From assembly GCA_963825345.1 (NCBI GenBank), contig CAWGSQ010000010.1:62001-126000 (forward strand): a stretch of 64,000 nt of DNA, written 5' to 3'. Numbering within the stretch: position 1 is the stretch's first letter; every line of letters begins with the position of its first letter. The position numbers were made by a program, and so were the translations under genes. The DNA comes from JACVRW01 sp963825345 (lineage in GTDB: Bacteria; Actinomycetota; Thermoleophilia; Solirubrobacterales; Thermoleophilaceae). Under the pieces are notes generated by a model, which saw only the letters and a list, made by a program, of their open reading frames with translations, did no database searches and was not told where the DNA came from. Positions 42,858 through 50,329 of this stretch are shown in pieces.

Positions 42858-42860
42858 CCT
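42855..42860 (+). promoter_or_regulatory. Candidate -10 box of the UPF0104 gene
   Basis: TAGCCT overlaps the stop codon of the AI-2E-type gene and ends 7 nt before ATG 42868; no SD. It could give an independent leaderless transcript inside what looks like an operon. Confidence 0.4.
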
Positions 42861-42867
42861 GACGCGC

Positions 42868-43908
42868 ATGTCGCCGGGCGCCCTCACCCGTCGCGGACTG
42901 CTGCTCCTGGTCACCGCGATCTCGCTCTACCTGCTCGCGCCCGCCCTGATCGGGGTCTTCGGCGCGTTCGACGAGCTGGACGAGATCAGCCCGCTCTGGT
43001 TCCTCGCGATGGTGGTGCTCCAGGTGGGCAGCTTCGGCTGCATGTGGGGGATCCTGCGGCTGGCCGTACGCACCGATCGGTGGCGGCCGGTGATCCTCTC
43101 CCAGCTGGCCGCAAACTCGTTCGGGAGAGTCGTCCCGGGCGGCCCGGCCACCATCGGCGCCGTGCAGTACTCGATGCTTGTGCGCGCCGGGGTGCCGGCC
43201 GCGGCGGCTGCTTCGGGCATCACGGCGTCGGCGCTGGTTGTGTTCGCCACCCTGCTCGCCCTGCCGCTGCTCGCCCTGCCGGCGATCATCACCGGGGTCG
43301 CGGTGGACCCGACCCTGACGAAGGCGGCGCTCGCCGGCGCGATCGTCTTCGTGCTGATGGTCGCGGTGGGCGCGGCCTCGGTGATCTGGGACCGGCCGCT
43401 CGAGCTGATTGGCCGCGGCGCCCAGGCGCTCCTCAACAAGGTGCGGCCACAGCACGAGCCGCTCACGGCGGTCCCGGAGCGGCTGCTGCGCGAGCGCGAC
43501 ATCGTGGTCGGAGTGCTCGGCCGCCAGTGGTGGGAGGCGCTGCTGCTCGCCGCCGGTCGCTGGGTGCTCGACTACATGACCCTGATCGCCACGCTGTACG
43601 CCGTGGGCGCGACGCCGCGAGTGTCCCTGGTGCTGCTGGCGTTCTGCGCCGCCCAGTTGCTCGGCAACCTGCCGCTCACCCCAGGCGGGGTCGGCTTCGT
43701 GGAGGCCGGCCTCACGGGAACGCTCGCGCTCGCGGGCGTGGGGCCGGGCGCGGCGGTCGTCTCGACGCTCGCCTACCGGCTCGTGTCCTTCTGGCTACCG
43801 ATTCCGGCGGGCGCGGTCGCCGCCGTGATCCACAGGCGCCGCTACGGCACCGCGGAGGTCGAGCCGCTGCCTACGCCGGCAGCGGCTCCAGGCCGACTTC
43901 CGTCCTGA
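42868..43908 (+). CDS. Lysylphosphatidylglycerol synthase-type (UPF0104) membrane protein
   Basis: 346 residues with 7-8 membrane helices and the family motifs FGRVVPGGPATIGAVQY and LPLTPGGVGFVEAGLTG. It is the stand-alone form of the domain fused to the glycosyltransferase at 26395. The MprF-type soluble synthase domain is absent, so it is a flippase-like or polyprenyl-lipid protein of unknown substrate. It begins 10 bp after the AI-2E-type gene. Confidence 0.92.
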   Translation: MSPGALTRRGLLLLVTAISLYLLAPALIGVFGAFDELDEISPLWFLAMVVLQVGSFGCMWGILRLAVRTDRWRPVILSQLAANSFGRVVPGGPATIGAVQYSMLVRAGVPAAAAASGITASALVVFATLLALPLLALPAIITGVAVDPTLTKAALAGAIVFVLMVAVGAASVIWDRPLELIGRGAQALLNKVRPQHEPLTAVPERLLRERDIVVGVLGRQWWEALLLAAGRWVLDYMTLIATLYAVGATPRVSLVLLAFCAAQLLGNLPLTPGGVGFVEAGLTGTLALAGVGPGAAVVSTLAYRLVSFWLPIPAGAVAAVIHRRRYGTAEVEPLPTPAAAPGRLPS

Positions 43909-44649
43909 CTACGCCGAAGCCTGAGCCGGGCGCTGCGTGGCCGGGTCCTCAGGCGGGCCGGCCTGCTCCCACCAGGCATTGATCGCCGCGACGGCGGGGC
44001 CCATGATCAGGTTCTTCTGGAAGTTCTCCGTGTCGTTGACGTGAGGGAGCGGCGTCTCCGGGACGTCCAGCTCGAGGAACTCGCAGAGCGGCTCCCAGCC
44101 GTCCTTCGGATCCCAGACGAGCAGGCGGTCGGCCGGCACTGTGTCCTTGACGTCCTGGTTCCACCGCTCGTACGCCTCGGCCATCGGACCCGGCTCGCCA
44201 TTCGTGCCTTTCCAAGCGCCACGCTCCTCGCCGAAGTTCATCTCGGTCAGGAGGTCGATCCATGCGGCGTAGCCGGGGTCGAGGTGGTACTGGGCCCGCG
44301 AGAGGTGGTGCATGAGCGTGTCCCCGTAGAAGATCTGGGTGATCGTGTCGCCCATGCTGCGCACCCAGGACTCGGCGCTGCGCACACTGAGCAGCACCTT
44401 CGCGTCGGGGTAGACGTCCATCAGCTCGCGCCAGTGCCACGCGGCGGGCCAGTCGACGGTCGACTCCTTGCCGGCGAAGATCTCGTCCCAATCGCCGTCA
44501 CCCTCGAACGCCTTGCGCCACTGCGGGACGCTCGTCTCGGGGTCGGCCATCATGTCGCGCATGTGGTAGCACGGCAGGCCGAGCATCTCGAGCGCGATCA
44601 TCTGAGTCGTGGTTGCCGTCCGCGGCTGGCCGGCGCCAATCAGTTTCAT
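43909..44649 (-). CDS. Sulfotransferase-family protein
   Basis: 246 residues. The PAPS-binding 5'-phosphosulfate loop is degenerate, GAGQPRTATTTQ (6-17), as in the sulfotransferase 4 (eukaryote-like) family. The 3'-phosphate motif is in VLLSVRSAESWVRS. The acceptor is unknown. PAPS-producing genes are not seen nearby. Convergent with the UPF0104 gene, with their stops adjacent. Confidence 0.9.
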   Translation of the reverse strand: MKLIGAGQPRTATTTQMIALEMLGLPCYHMRDMMADPETSVPQWRKAFEGDGDWDEIFAGKESTVDWPAAWHWRELMDVYPDAKVLLSVRSAESWVRSMGDTITQIFYGDTLMHHLSRAQYHLDPGYAAWIDLLTEMNFGEERGAWKGTNGEPGPMAEAYERWNQDVKDTVPADRLLVWDPKDGWEPLCEFLELDVPETPLPHVNDTENFQKNLIMGPAVAAINAWWEQAGPPEDPATQRPAQASA

Positions 44650-44707
44650 GGGGGGGTTCCCAGCTCCTAAGGGTTGAGTTCCGGTTAAGCGGCGCGGCGC
44701 AGACTAG

Positions 44708-44935
44708 CTATCTGCGGCCGCTGATGATGGAGATCCCGGCGGCAACCCCGCCGCCGATCACAAACCCGGCCACGGCGGCGCCGATCAGCGCGGTCTTGCG
44801 GTTCTTCACGAGCTGGCCGCGCCAGTTCGTGAGCTCGGACACCTTCGAGCGAAGGTCGTTTACGGAGAAGGCCAGCTCGTGGCGCGTCTCCTCGATCGAG
44901 GCTCGGATCATCTCCGGGCTTCGGGCTCTTGCCAC
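44708..44935 (-). CDS. Small membrane protein, DUF3618-like (75 aa)
   Basis: From GTG 44935, overlapping the upstream TAG (TAGTG). An N-terminal helix EMIRASIEETRHELAFSV with the ASIEETR pattern of DUF3618 is followed by a single membrane segment (TALIGAAVAGFVIGGGVAAG) and a short basic tail. DUF3618 genes commonly sit next to holin-X-type genes in Actinobacteria. Function unknown, probably membrane-associated. Confidence 0.82.
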   Translation of the reverse strand: MARARSPEMIRASIEETRHELAFSVNDLRSKVSELTNWRGQLVKNRKTALIGAAVAGFVIGGGVAAGISIISGRR

Positions 44936-45405
44936 TACGCCTTCACCTCCGCGCCTCGCTCGAGGCCTCGCTTGACCTGATCGTGCTCCACCTTCCCCGC
45001 CTCGAGCTCGGCCCGGGTGGCCTTGGCCTCCTGAATCGCGAGGTCGGGCGTGGGCGGCGCGCCCTTCTTGAACAGCCGGTAGGCGATGAACGCCGCGAGG
45101 ATCGAGAGCAGGAACAGGCCGGCCGTCACGATGGCGTAGCCCGTCCACGGGTCCCAGTTGTTGAGATCGTTCAGGAGCCACGCGAGGGTGTGGAAGAACA
45201 TCGTGATGCCGAACACCCCGAACACGCTCGCGGCGCCCGCGATGACAGCCCCCCGCGTGAGCTTCGTGACCTTGTCCTTGACCTCGGCCTTGGCGAGCTC
45301 GATCTCCTCGCGGACGAGCTGGGAGGCCTTCTCCGAGACCTCGGCCACGATCTCGCCGAGCGACTTGTCGGCGCTGCCGTCTGGTGGAATTCCGGTGGCC
45401 GTCAT
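44935..45405 (-). CDS. Actinobacterial holin-X/putative phage holin superfamily protein
   Basis: 156 residues. N-terminal coiled coil (SLGEIVAEVSEKASQLVREE) with the LVREEIELAKAE motif, two membrane helices (about 50-75 and 88-112), and a C-terminal charged helix. It matches the Phage_holin_3_6 family, common in ordinary actinobacterial chromosomes and not by itself evidence of a prophage. Coupled to both neighbours by short overlaps. Confidence 0.88.
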   Translation of the reverse strand: MTATGIPPDGSADKSLGEIVAEVSEKASQLVREEIELAKAEVKDKVTKLTRGAVIAGAASVFGVFGITMFFHTLAWLLNDLNNWDPWTGYAIVTAGLFLLSILAAFIAYRLFKKGAPPTPDLAIQEAKATRAELEAGKVEHDQVKRGLERGAEVKA

Positions 45406-45611
45406 CGCGCGAATCGTCGCAGGATCAGGGCGAGCGTGAGCCCGCCGGCGAACGCCGCTCCCACGAACGCCTCGGGGCGCTCGGCGAAAGGATCGCTCTC
45501 GCTCGCGGCGCTCAGCGGCGTCTCCCCAAAGGGCCTTTCGCCCGTCGCACCCTGGTTGATGGGCTCGGTGGGCTCAGTGGGGTCGGTCGGCTGCGTCGGC
45601 TCGTCGGCCAT
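45402..45611 (-). CDS. Small hypothetical membrane-associated protein (69 aa)
   Basis: ATG 45611 to TGA 45402. The N-terminus is a Pro-Thr-Asp/Glu repeat (PTQPTDPTEPTEP); the C-terminus has one hydrophobic segment ending in Arg (VGAAFAGGLTLALILRRF). It is coupled to the holin-X-like gene by an ATGA overlap and upstream by TGATG, so it is one of a series of four tiny coupled genes. Confidence 0.7.
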   Translation of the reverse strand: MADEPTQPTDPTEPTEPINQGATGERPFGETPLSAASESDPFAERPEAFVGAAFAGGLTLALILRRFAR

Positions 45612-45748
45612 CAGTCGATCGGCGGGTCCTCCTTGAAGACCCGCTGCCAAATCTCGGTGGCAATCCGGTTCGCGACGATCGTGGTGAGGGCGCCCACGGC
45701 GGCGAGCAGGCCGCCCCACATGAGCCGCTTGACGATGTCGTTGTCCAT
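45611..45748 (-). CDS. Very small membrane protein, DUF4235-like (45 aa)
   Basis: ATG 45748 to TGA 45611, with one membrane segment (LMWGGLLAAVGALTTIVANR) and a C-terminal EIWQRVFKEDPP motif that resembles DUF4235 proteins. First gene of the four-gene chain; the TetR gene ends 11 bp further upstream. Tentative, since only 45 residues are available. Confidence 0.65.
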   Translation of the reverse strand: MDNDIVKRLMWGGLLAAVGALTTIVANRIATEIWQRVFKEDPPID

Positions 45749-45759
45749 AGGCGCCGGAT

Positions 45760-46392
45760 TCAAGCAGACGGCTGCGGAGCGCTGGTCGCCCCATTCTCCA
45801 GCCCACCGCAGATCGCCTCCACGATCAGGTCCTTCGCCCCCTCGAACTCCTCCTCGGTGCGCGGCAGCACCTCGAAGATCCAGCCGGTGAGCAGCTGCTC
45901 GATGGCGCCGTAGAAGCACATGGCGGCGAACTCGGAGGGGACGCCCGACTTGAATGAGCCGTCCTCGCGGCCGGCCTCGACGATCGCGGCGATGCCCTCG
46001 TAGGCCTTGCGGATCTCGTCGAGGTGGAGGGCGCCGAACGAGTTGGCCGCGCGCGTGACCTCGACGATGATCACCTTCATCAGGTCCGGGTCGCGCCGGT
46101 AGGAATCGATGATGAAGCCCGCGACGGAGCGCAGCTTGTCGCGCGTGGGGAGCTCGCGGGCGTCGATCTCGCCGATGGCGTCGAGCATGATCTGCCAGCG
46201 CTCGAGGAAGAGCGTGTTGAGGATCTCCTCCTTCGAGTTGAAGTAGTGGTACACGAGGCCATAGGCCACGCCGGCCTCGTCGGCCACGTCGGAGACCCTG
46301 CAGTGGTGGAAGCCCTGGCGCGCGAACACCCGCACCGCGGCGTCGAGGATCATGCGCCGCTTGTCGGGGGCGTTGCTGGCGGCGGTTGCCAT
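45760..46392 (-). CDS. TetR-family transcriptional regulator
   Basis: 210 residues from ATG 46392. The N-terminal helix-turn-helix is FHHCRVSDVADEAGVAYGLV with the YHYFNSKEE segment typical of TetR repressors. The ligand domain (60-200) resembles FadR/acyl-CoA-responsive members, an inference from overall pattern only. It is coupled to the nitrilase gene by TGATG and is therefore expressed with it. A 20-bp palindrome of TetR operator type lies just upstream of that unit (47246-47265), so autoregulation is likely. Confidence 0.92.
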   Translation of the reverse strand: MATAASNAPDKRRMILDAAVRVFARQGFHHCRVSDVADEAGVAYGLVYHYFNSKEEILNTLFLERWQIMLDAIGEIDARELPTRDKLRSVAGFIIDSYRRDPDLMKVIIVEVTRAANSFGALHLDEIRKAYEGIAAIVEAGREDGSFKSGVPSEFAAMCFYGAIEQLLTGWIFEVLPRTEEEFEGAKDLIVEAICGGLENGATSAPQPSA

Positions 46393-47225
46393 CAGGCGAT
46401 CACCTCCTGAGGCCATTTGTAGGCGGCCCCCACACGGTTCGCGAGGCTCGGCAGCTTCTCGCGCACCTCGTCCTGGCGGGCGAGGTCGAGCTCAGCCGCT
46501 ATGAAGCAGTCGCCCTCGATCGGGGCGCGAGCGAGCACCTCGCCCCAGGGGTCGACGATCATCGAGTTGCCGTAGCTGTCGCCCTCCGGCCCGGGGCGCC
46601 TGCCCTGGCCGGGCGCGATCACGAACACCTGGTTCTCGATCGCCCGGGCGCGCAGGAGCACCTCCCAATGTGCCTCGCCGGTGATCCGCGTGAAGTTCGC
46701 GGGCACCGTGATCACGCGCGCGCCGCGCAGCGTGAGGATCCGGTAGAGCTCGGGGAAGCGGAGGTCGTAACAGATGGTGAGGCCGAGGCCGACGCCGTTC
46801 GCGGTCTCCGAGAGCACCAGCTCATCCGCGGGCTCGGAGTGCTCGGACTCGCGGTATTCCACGCCGCCCACCTCGACGTCGAACATGTGGATCTTGCGGT
46901 AGACGGCGCGGATCTCGCCGTCGGGTCCCACGTGCACGGAGGTGTTAGAGACGCGCTCGTGGCCCTCGCGGCGCTCCGCGACCGAGCCGGCCACGAGGTC
47001 GATCGAGAGCTCACGCGCGAGCTCGCGGGCCCAGCCGATCGGCCGCCCCTCGAGGGGCTCCGCGCCCGCGGTGTAGTCCGCTGCGGCACCGCGAATGTCG
47101 AGCCGCTCGGGAAGCACGACCAGCTCGGCGCCGTCCGCGGCTGCCGCGCGTACGTGGCGCTCGGCCGACGCGAGGTTGCCCTCGATGTCGGTGCTGGACT
47201 GCAGTTGAACGGCGGCCGCCCTCAC
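46392..47225 (-). CDS. Carbon-nitrogen hydrolase (nitrilase superfamily, NIT1/NIT2-like amidase)
   Basis: 277 residues with the Glu-Lys-Cys triad: Glu in VVLPERLD, Lys in YRKIHMFDV, Cys in ICYDLRFPELYR. The last block is characteristic of the omega-amidase/deaminated-glutathione amidase branch. Start GTG 47225 with a strong ribosome site (GGGGAGGGG, 7 nt spacing). The operator and promoter lie immediately upstream, so expression should follow the TetR effector. The substrate is not determined. Confidence 0.94.
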   Translation of the reverse strand: MRAAAVQLQSSTDIEGNLASAERHVRAAAADGAELVVLPERLDIRGAAADYTAGAEPLEGRPIGWARELARELSIDLVAGSVAERREGHERVSNTSVHVGPDGEIRAVYRKIHMFDVEVGGVEYRESEHSEPADELVLSETANGVGLGLTICYDLRFPELYRILTLRGARVITVPANFTRITGEAHWEVLLRARAIENQVFVIAPGQGRRPGPEGDSYGNSMIVDPWGEVLARAPIEGDCFIAAELDLARQDEVREKLPSLANRVGAAYKWPQEVIA

Positions 47226-47245
47226 TTCATCACCCCTCCCCGGGC

Positions 47246-47265
47246 GATTGACTGACTAGTCAATC
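47246..47265. promoter_or_regulatory. Palindromic operator, TetR type
   Basis: GATTGACT-GACT-AGTCAATC: perfect 8-bp arms separated by 4 bp. It lies between the nitrilase-tetR unit and the divergent DUF2804-CapA unit, covering the -35 of the latter (TTGACT 47248-47253). The adjacent TetR protein is the obvious candidate binder. It resembles TGACT-rich operators of acyl-CoA- or fatty-acid-responsive TetR proteins. Confidence 0.7.
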
Positions 47266-47276
47266 TGCAGTGTACT
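47248..47276 (+). promoter_or_regulatory. Promoter of the DUF2804-CapA unit
   Basis: -35 TTGACT (47248-47253), 17-bp spacer, -10 TGTACT (47271-47276), the latter ending 8 nt before ATG 47285. The operator overlaps the -35 and spacer, so binding would block RNA polymerase. Confidence 0.55.
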
Positions 47277-47284
47277 GGCAGGAC

Positions 47285-48082
47285 ATGCGGGAGCTTCCAG
47301 TACGCGGTCCCGGTGTCCGCGATCTCGTGCTTCGCCTGCCTCCGGCGCGCATGCCGCCGCTGCGTGCGGGCCGGCCGCTCAAGCGCTGGCGCTACCTGGG
47401 CGTGTACCGCTCGGACGTGATGCTCTGCATGGCACGCGCTCAGGTGGCCGGCGTGCCTCAGCGCTGGTGGGCGGTGGCGCTGGCGGACGGGACGCTGATC
47501 GAGGGCAGCCGCGGCGTCGAGCTGAGCGCCGAGCGCGCGCGTGTGCGCGACGTTCTCGACCTTGAGCTGGACGAGCCCGATGGCGTGGAGATCGTCTCGC
47601 CGCACGGGCGTTCCTACATCTGGACGCGCAAGCATGCGCCCGTGCACGTGCGCGGGCGCGTGACCGTCGGCGGGCAGACCTTCGAGCTGGACGGCGACGA
47701 TGGCTTCGTCGACGAGTCGGCCGGCTACCACGCGAGGCACACGGTGTGGAGATGGTCGGCCGGCGTCGGCCGCACCGACGACGGTCGTGCGGTCGCCTGG
47801 AACCTCGTCGACGGCGTGCACGATGCTCCGACGTCGAGCGAGCGGACCGTGTGGGTCGACGGCGAGCCCCACGAGGTGGAAGCTCAGCCGTTCGCCGACG
47901 ACCTCAGCTCGGTCGGCGGACTGCGCTTCCGGGAGTGGTCGTCGCGCGGGTCGGCCACGAACGTGCTGCTGATGCGAAACAGGTACCGGCAGCCTTTCGG
48001 CGAGTTCAGCGGCAAGCTGCCGGGCGGTTTGCGCCTCGCGGAGGGCCATGGGGTGATGGAGGAGCATGATGTGCGCTGGTGA
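47285..48082 (+). CDS. DUF2804 family protein
   Basis: 265 residues from ATG 47285 (GTG 47270 is an alternative lying on the -10). A beta-rich protein with many Trp/Arg residues, resembling the DUF2804 family, whose lipocalin/DGAT-like domain is thought to handle hydrophobic ligands (inference). It has a conserved-looking FGEFSGKLPGG block near the C-terminus. Coupled to the CapA-like gene by a GTGA overlap. Expression is under the TetR operator. Confidence 0.8.
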   Translation: MRELPVRGPGVRDLVLRLPPARMPPLRAGRPLKRWRYLGVYRSDVMLCMARAQVAGVPQRWWAVALADGTLIEGSRGVELSAERARVRDVLDLELDEPDGVEIVSPHGRSYIWTRKHAPVHVRGRVTVGGQTFELDGDDGFVDESAGYHARHTVWRWSAGVGRTDDGRAVAWNLVDGVHDAPTSSERTVWVDGEPHEVEAQPFADDLSSVGGLRFREWSSRGSATNVLLMRNRYRQPFGEFSGKLPGGLRLAEGHGVMEEHDVRW

Positions 48083-49125
48083 GGGCGTTCTTCGTGTGGC
48101 TCGCCGTGCTGCTCGGCGCGGCTCCCGCGCCTGCTGCGGCGCAGGAGCGGCCCGTGCGCCTCACCGTCGCCGCCTCGGGTGACCTGCTGATCCACACGCC
48201 GATCGCGCAGCGCGCCCTCGCCCTCGGTGGGGGGCGCAGGTACAACTTTGCGCCGCTGTTTGCTCCCGTCCGGCGACGAATCACGGGGGCGGACCTCGCT
48301 CTCTGCCACATCGAGACTCCGCTCGTGCCGGGGCGAGTGCAGGGCTACCCGAGCTTCCGAACGCCGCCCGACCTCGCGCGCTCGGTCCGGCAGGTGGGCT
48401 GGGACGCGTGCAGCACGGCGTCGAACCACTCGCTCGACGCGGGCCAGTACGGGGTCGGAACGACGCTGCGTGCGCTCCGGCGCGCGGGTGTTCGGGCGGC
48501 CGGGACCGCGCGGTCCGCCCGAGAGCGCCGGCGCACCACGATGCTGCGCGTGCGCGGCGTGCGCGTGGCTCTCCTGTCCTACACCGCGATCTCCAACGGC
48601 CAGCTGGTACCGCATCCGTGGACCGTGAACTTCGCGTCGCCGGGCCTGATCCTGTCCGACGCCCGCCGGGCGCGGCGCCGGGGAGCGCGGATCGTGATCG
48701 TGAACCTGCACTGGGGGACCGAGTACGCGCAGCCCGTCACGGCGCCGCAGCGAGTGCTGGCGCAGCGGCTCACGCGCTCGCCCGCGATCGACGCGATCGT
48801 GGGACAGCACGCCCACGTGGTGCAGCCGATCCGGCGCGTGAACGGGAAGCCGGTGGTGTTCGGGGAGGGCAACCTGATCTCGAACCAGACCGCGGCCTGC
48901 TGCTCAGCCGCGGCGCAGGACGGCCTCATCGCGCTGATCGACTTCGTGGTCCGCCCGGGCCGGCGCGTGCGGGCCCCGCGGATCCGCTACGTCCCCACCT
49001 GGGTACGCCACCCCGATTTCACGGTGCTCCCGGCGGCACCCGGCTCGGCCTCGTGGAAACGAACGGTGAACGTGGCCGGCCGCCGCCCGGGCATCGCCCC
49101 CGCGTTAAGGGGTCAGACCCCTTAA
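48079..49125 (+). CDS. CapA-family protein (PGA-capsule-synthesis-like metallophosphatase fold), secreted
   Basis: 348 residues from GTG 48079. A cleavable signal peptide (VRAFFVWLAVLLGAAPAPAAAQ, cut after AAA) exports it. The CapA fold is shown by ASGDLLIHTP, CHIETPLV, ASNHSLDAG and NLHWGTEY with metal-binding His/Asp residues. The end of the frame (ALRGQTP and TAA) comes from the 21-bp palindromic repeat at 49105-49125, so the original C-terminus was changed or replaced. Related enzymes take part in poly-gamma-glutamate capsule or cell-wall polymer turnover. Confidence 0.88.
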   Translation: MRAFFVWLAVLLGAAPAPAAAQERPVRLTVAASGDLLIHTPIAQRALALGGGRRYNFAPLFAPVRRRITGADLALCHIETPLVPGRVQGYPSFRTPPDLARSVRQVGWDACSTASNHSLDAGQYGVGTTLRALRRAGVRAAGTARSARERRRTTMLRVRGVRVALLSYTAISNGQLVPHPWTVNFASPGLILSDARRARRRGARIVIVNLHWGTEYAQPVTAPQRVLAQRLTRSPAIDAIVGQHAHVVQPIRRVNGKPVVFGEGNLISNQTAACCSAAAQDGLIALIDFVVRPGRRVRAPRIRYVPTWVRHPDFTVLPAAPGSASWKRTVNVAGRRPGIAPALRGQTP

Positions 49126-49187
49126 CAATCCGCGACTCAAGGGGTCAGACCCCCTATCAACGGGCGACTCAAGGGGTCTGACCCCGG
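49105..49187. repeat. Tandem array of palindromic repeats, 32-bp period
   Basis: Three cores at 49109-49121, 49141-49153 and 49173-49185: GGGGTCAGACCCC twice and GGGGTCTGACCCC once, spaced exactly 32 bp apart. The first is extended to a 21-bp perfect palindrome TTAAGGGGTC-A-GACCCCTTAA (49105-49125). The spacers share CGACTCAA before each following core. The same core occurs once more inside the carboxyltransferase gene (53709-53743). Confidence 0.85.
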
Positions 49188-49202
49188 GTGGCCGCTTCGC
49201 GT

Positions 49203-49208
49203 TAGGGT
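49203..49208 (+). promoter_or_regulatory. Candidate -10 box of the alcohol dehydrogenase gene
   Basis: TAGGGT ends 8 nt before ATG 49217, with no SD. It lies directly after the palindromic repeat array, which could influence it. Confidence 0.45.
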
Positions 49209-49216
49209 CCGGCGCC

Positions 49217-50320
49217 ATGCAGATTCGCGCCGCCGTTCTCGAGGAGTTCGCCAAGCCGCTCGTCGTCCAAGAGGTCGAGCTCGACGGGCCGGGACCCGGT
49301 GAGGTGCTCGTGCGCCTCGCTGCCTGCGGCGTCTGCCACACCGACCTCTACACCGCCAGTGGCGCCGATCCCTCCGGCTACGCCCCCACGGTGCTCGGAC
49401 ACGAGGGCGCGGGGGTCGTCGAGGAGGTCGGCGAGGGCGTGACGAGCGTCGCGCCCGGCGACCATGTGGTGACCCTCTTCTCGCCCCAGTGCCGCGAGTG
49501 CATCCACTGCGTCTCGGACCAGACGAACCTCTGCCTCGCCATCCGGGAGCAGCAGAACAAGGGGTTCCTCCCCGACGGCACGACGCGCCTGCATCGCAAC
49601 AGCGACGACATCCGCCACTTCATGGGCACGAGCACCTTTGCCGAGGCCACGGTGATGCCGGAGATCGCGCTCGCCAAGGTCAATCCGGACGCGCCCCTCG
49701 ACGTGGTCTGCACGCTCGCCTGTGGCGCCACCACCGGGATCGGCGCTGCTCTGTATATCGCCAAGGTCGAGCCCGGCTCCACGTGCGCGGTCTTCGGCGC
49801 CGGGCTGGTGGGCCTCGGCGCGGTGGCCGGCGCGCGGCTCGCGGGCGCCGAGCGGATCATCGCCATCGACCTGTCCGAGGAGCGGCTCGAGCACGCCCGC
49901 CAGCAGGGCGCCACCGACACGCTCGTGGGCGGCCCCGACAGCGTCGAGCAGATCCTCGAGATGACGGACGGCTTCGGCGCCGACTACACGTTCGAGGCCA
50001 CCGGCCTCGTCTCGGTGATGCGCCAAGCCGTCGAGTCGGCGCGCATGGGCTGGGGCCTCTGCACGATTGCCGGTGTGGCCGGCAGGGGCGAGGTGCTCGA
50101 GGTGGTGCCGCGATACCTGATCACGGGACGCCGCATCGCCGGCGCGTCATTCGGCGGGGCCAAGGGCCGCGACCGGGTGCCGGAGCTCGTGGACACCTAC
50201 ATGTCGGGAGAGCTCGACCTCGAGTCGCTCGTGACCCGCCGCGTGGCCCTCGACGACGTGAACGACGCCTTCGAGGCAATGGAGCGCCAAGAGGGCATCC
50301 GCACCGTCATCACGTACTGA
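49217..50320 (+). CDS. Zinc-dependent alcohol dehydrogenase (class III / mycothiol- or glutathione-formaldehyde-type)
   Basis: 367 residues, MDR family. Catalytic zinc ligands: Cys37 in CGVCHTD and His in GHEGAGVVEEVGEGV, plus the structural zinc lobe CRECIHCVSDQTNLC. NAD motif FGAGLVGLGAVAG. The structural lobe and the long loop GTSTFAEATVM are typical of class III and mycothiol-dependent formaldehyde dehydrogenases. Actinobacterial relatives use mycothiol, so MscR-like detoxification is plausible, but general alcohol oxidation cannot be excluded. Begins 29 bp after the repeat array. Confidence 0.94.
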   Translation: MQIRAAVLEEFAKPLVVQEVELDGPGPGEVLVRLAACGVCHTDLYTASGADPSGYAPTVLGHEGAGVVEEVGEGVTSVAPGDHVVTLFSPQCRECIHCVSDQTNLCLAIREQQNKGFLPDGTTRLHRNSDDIRHFMGTSTFAEATVMPEIALAKVNPDAPLDVVCTLACGATTGIGAALYIAKVEPGSTCAVFGAGLVGLGAVAGARLAGAERIIAIDLSEERLEHARQQGATDTLVGGPDSVEQILEMTDGFGADYTFEATGLVSVMRQAVESARMGWGLCTIAGVAGRGEVLEVVPRYLITGRRIAGASFGGAKGRDRVPELVDTYMSGELDLESLVTRRVALDDVNDAFEAMERQEGIRTVITY

Positions 50321-50329
50321 GGAATCGCG

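Noticed and set aside
44935..45405. Holin as a sign of a prophage
   Set aside because: No terminase, capsid, tail or integrase genes are near; the family is common in normal actinobacterial chromosomes.
49105..49187. Short regular repeats that look like a mini CRISPR array
   Set aside because: The period is 32 bp but the repeats are palindromic, the spacers are partly conserved, there are only three copies, and no cas gene is near.
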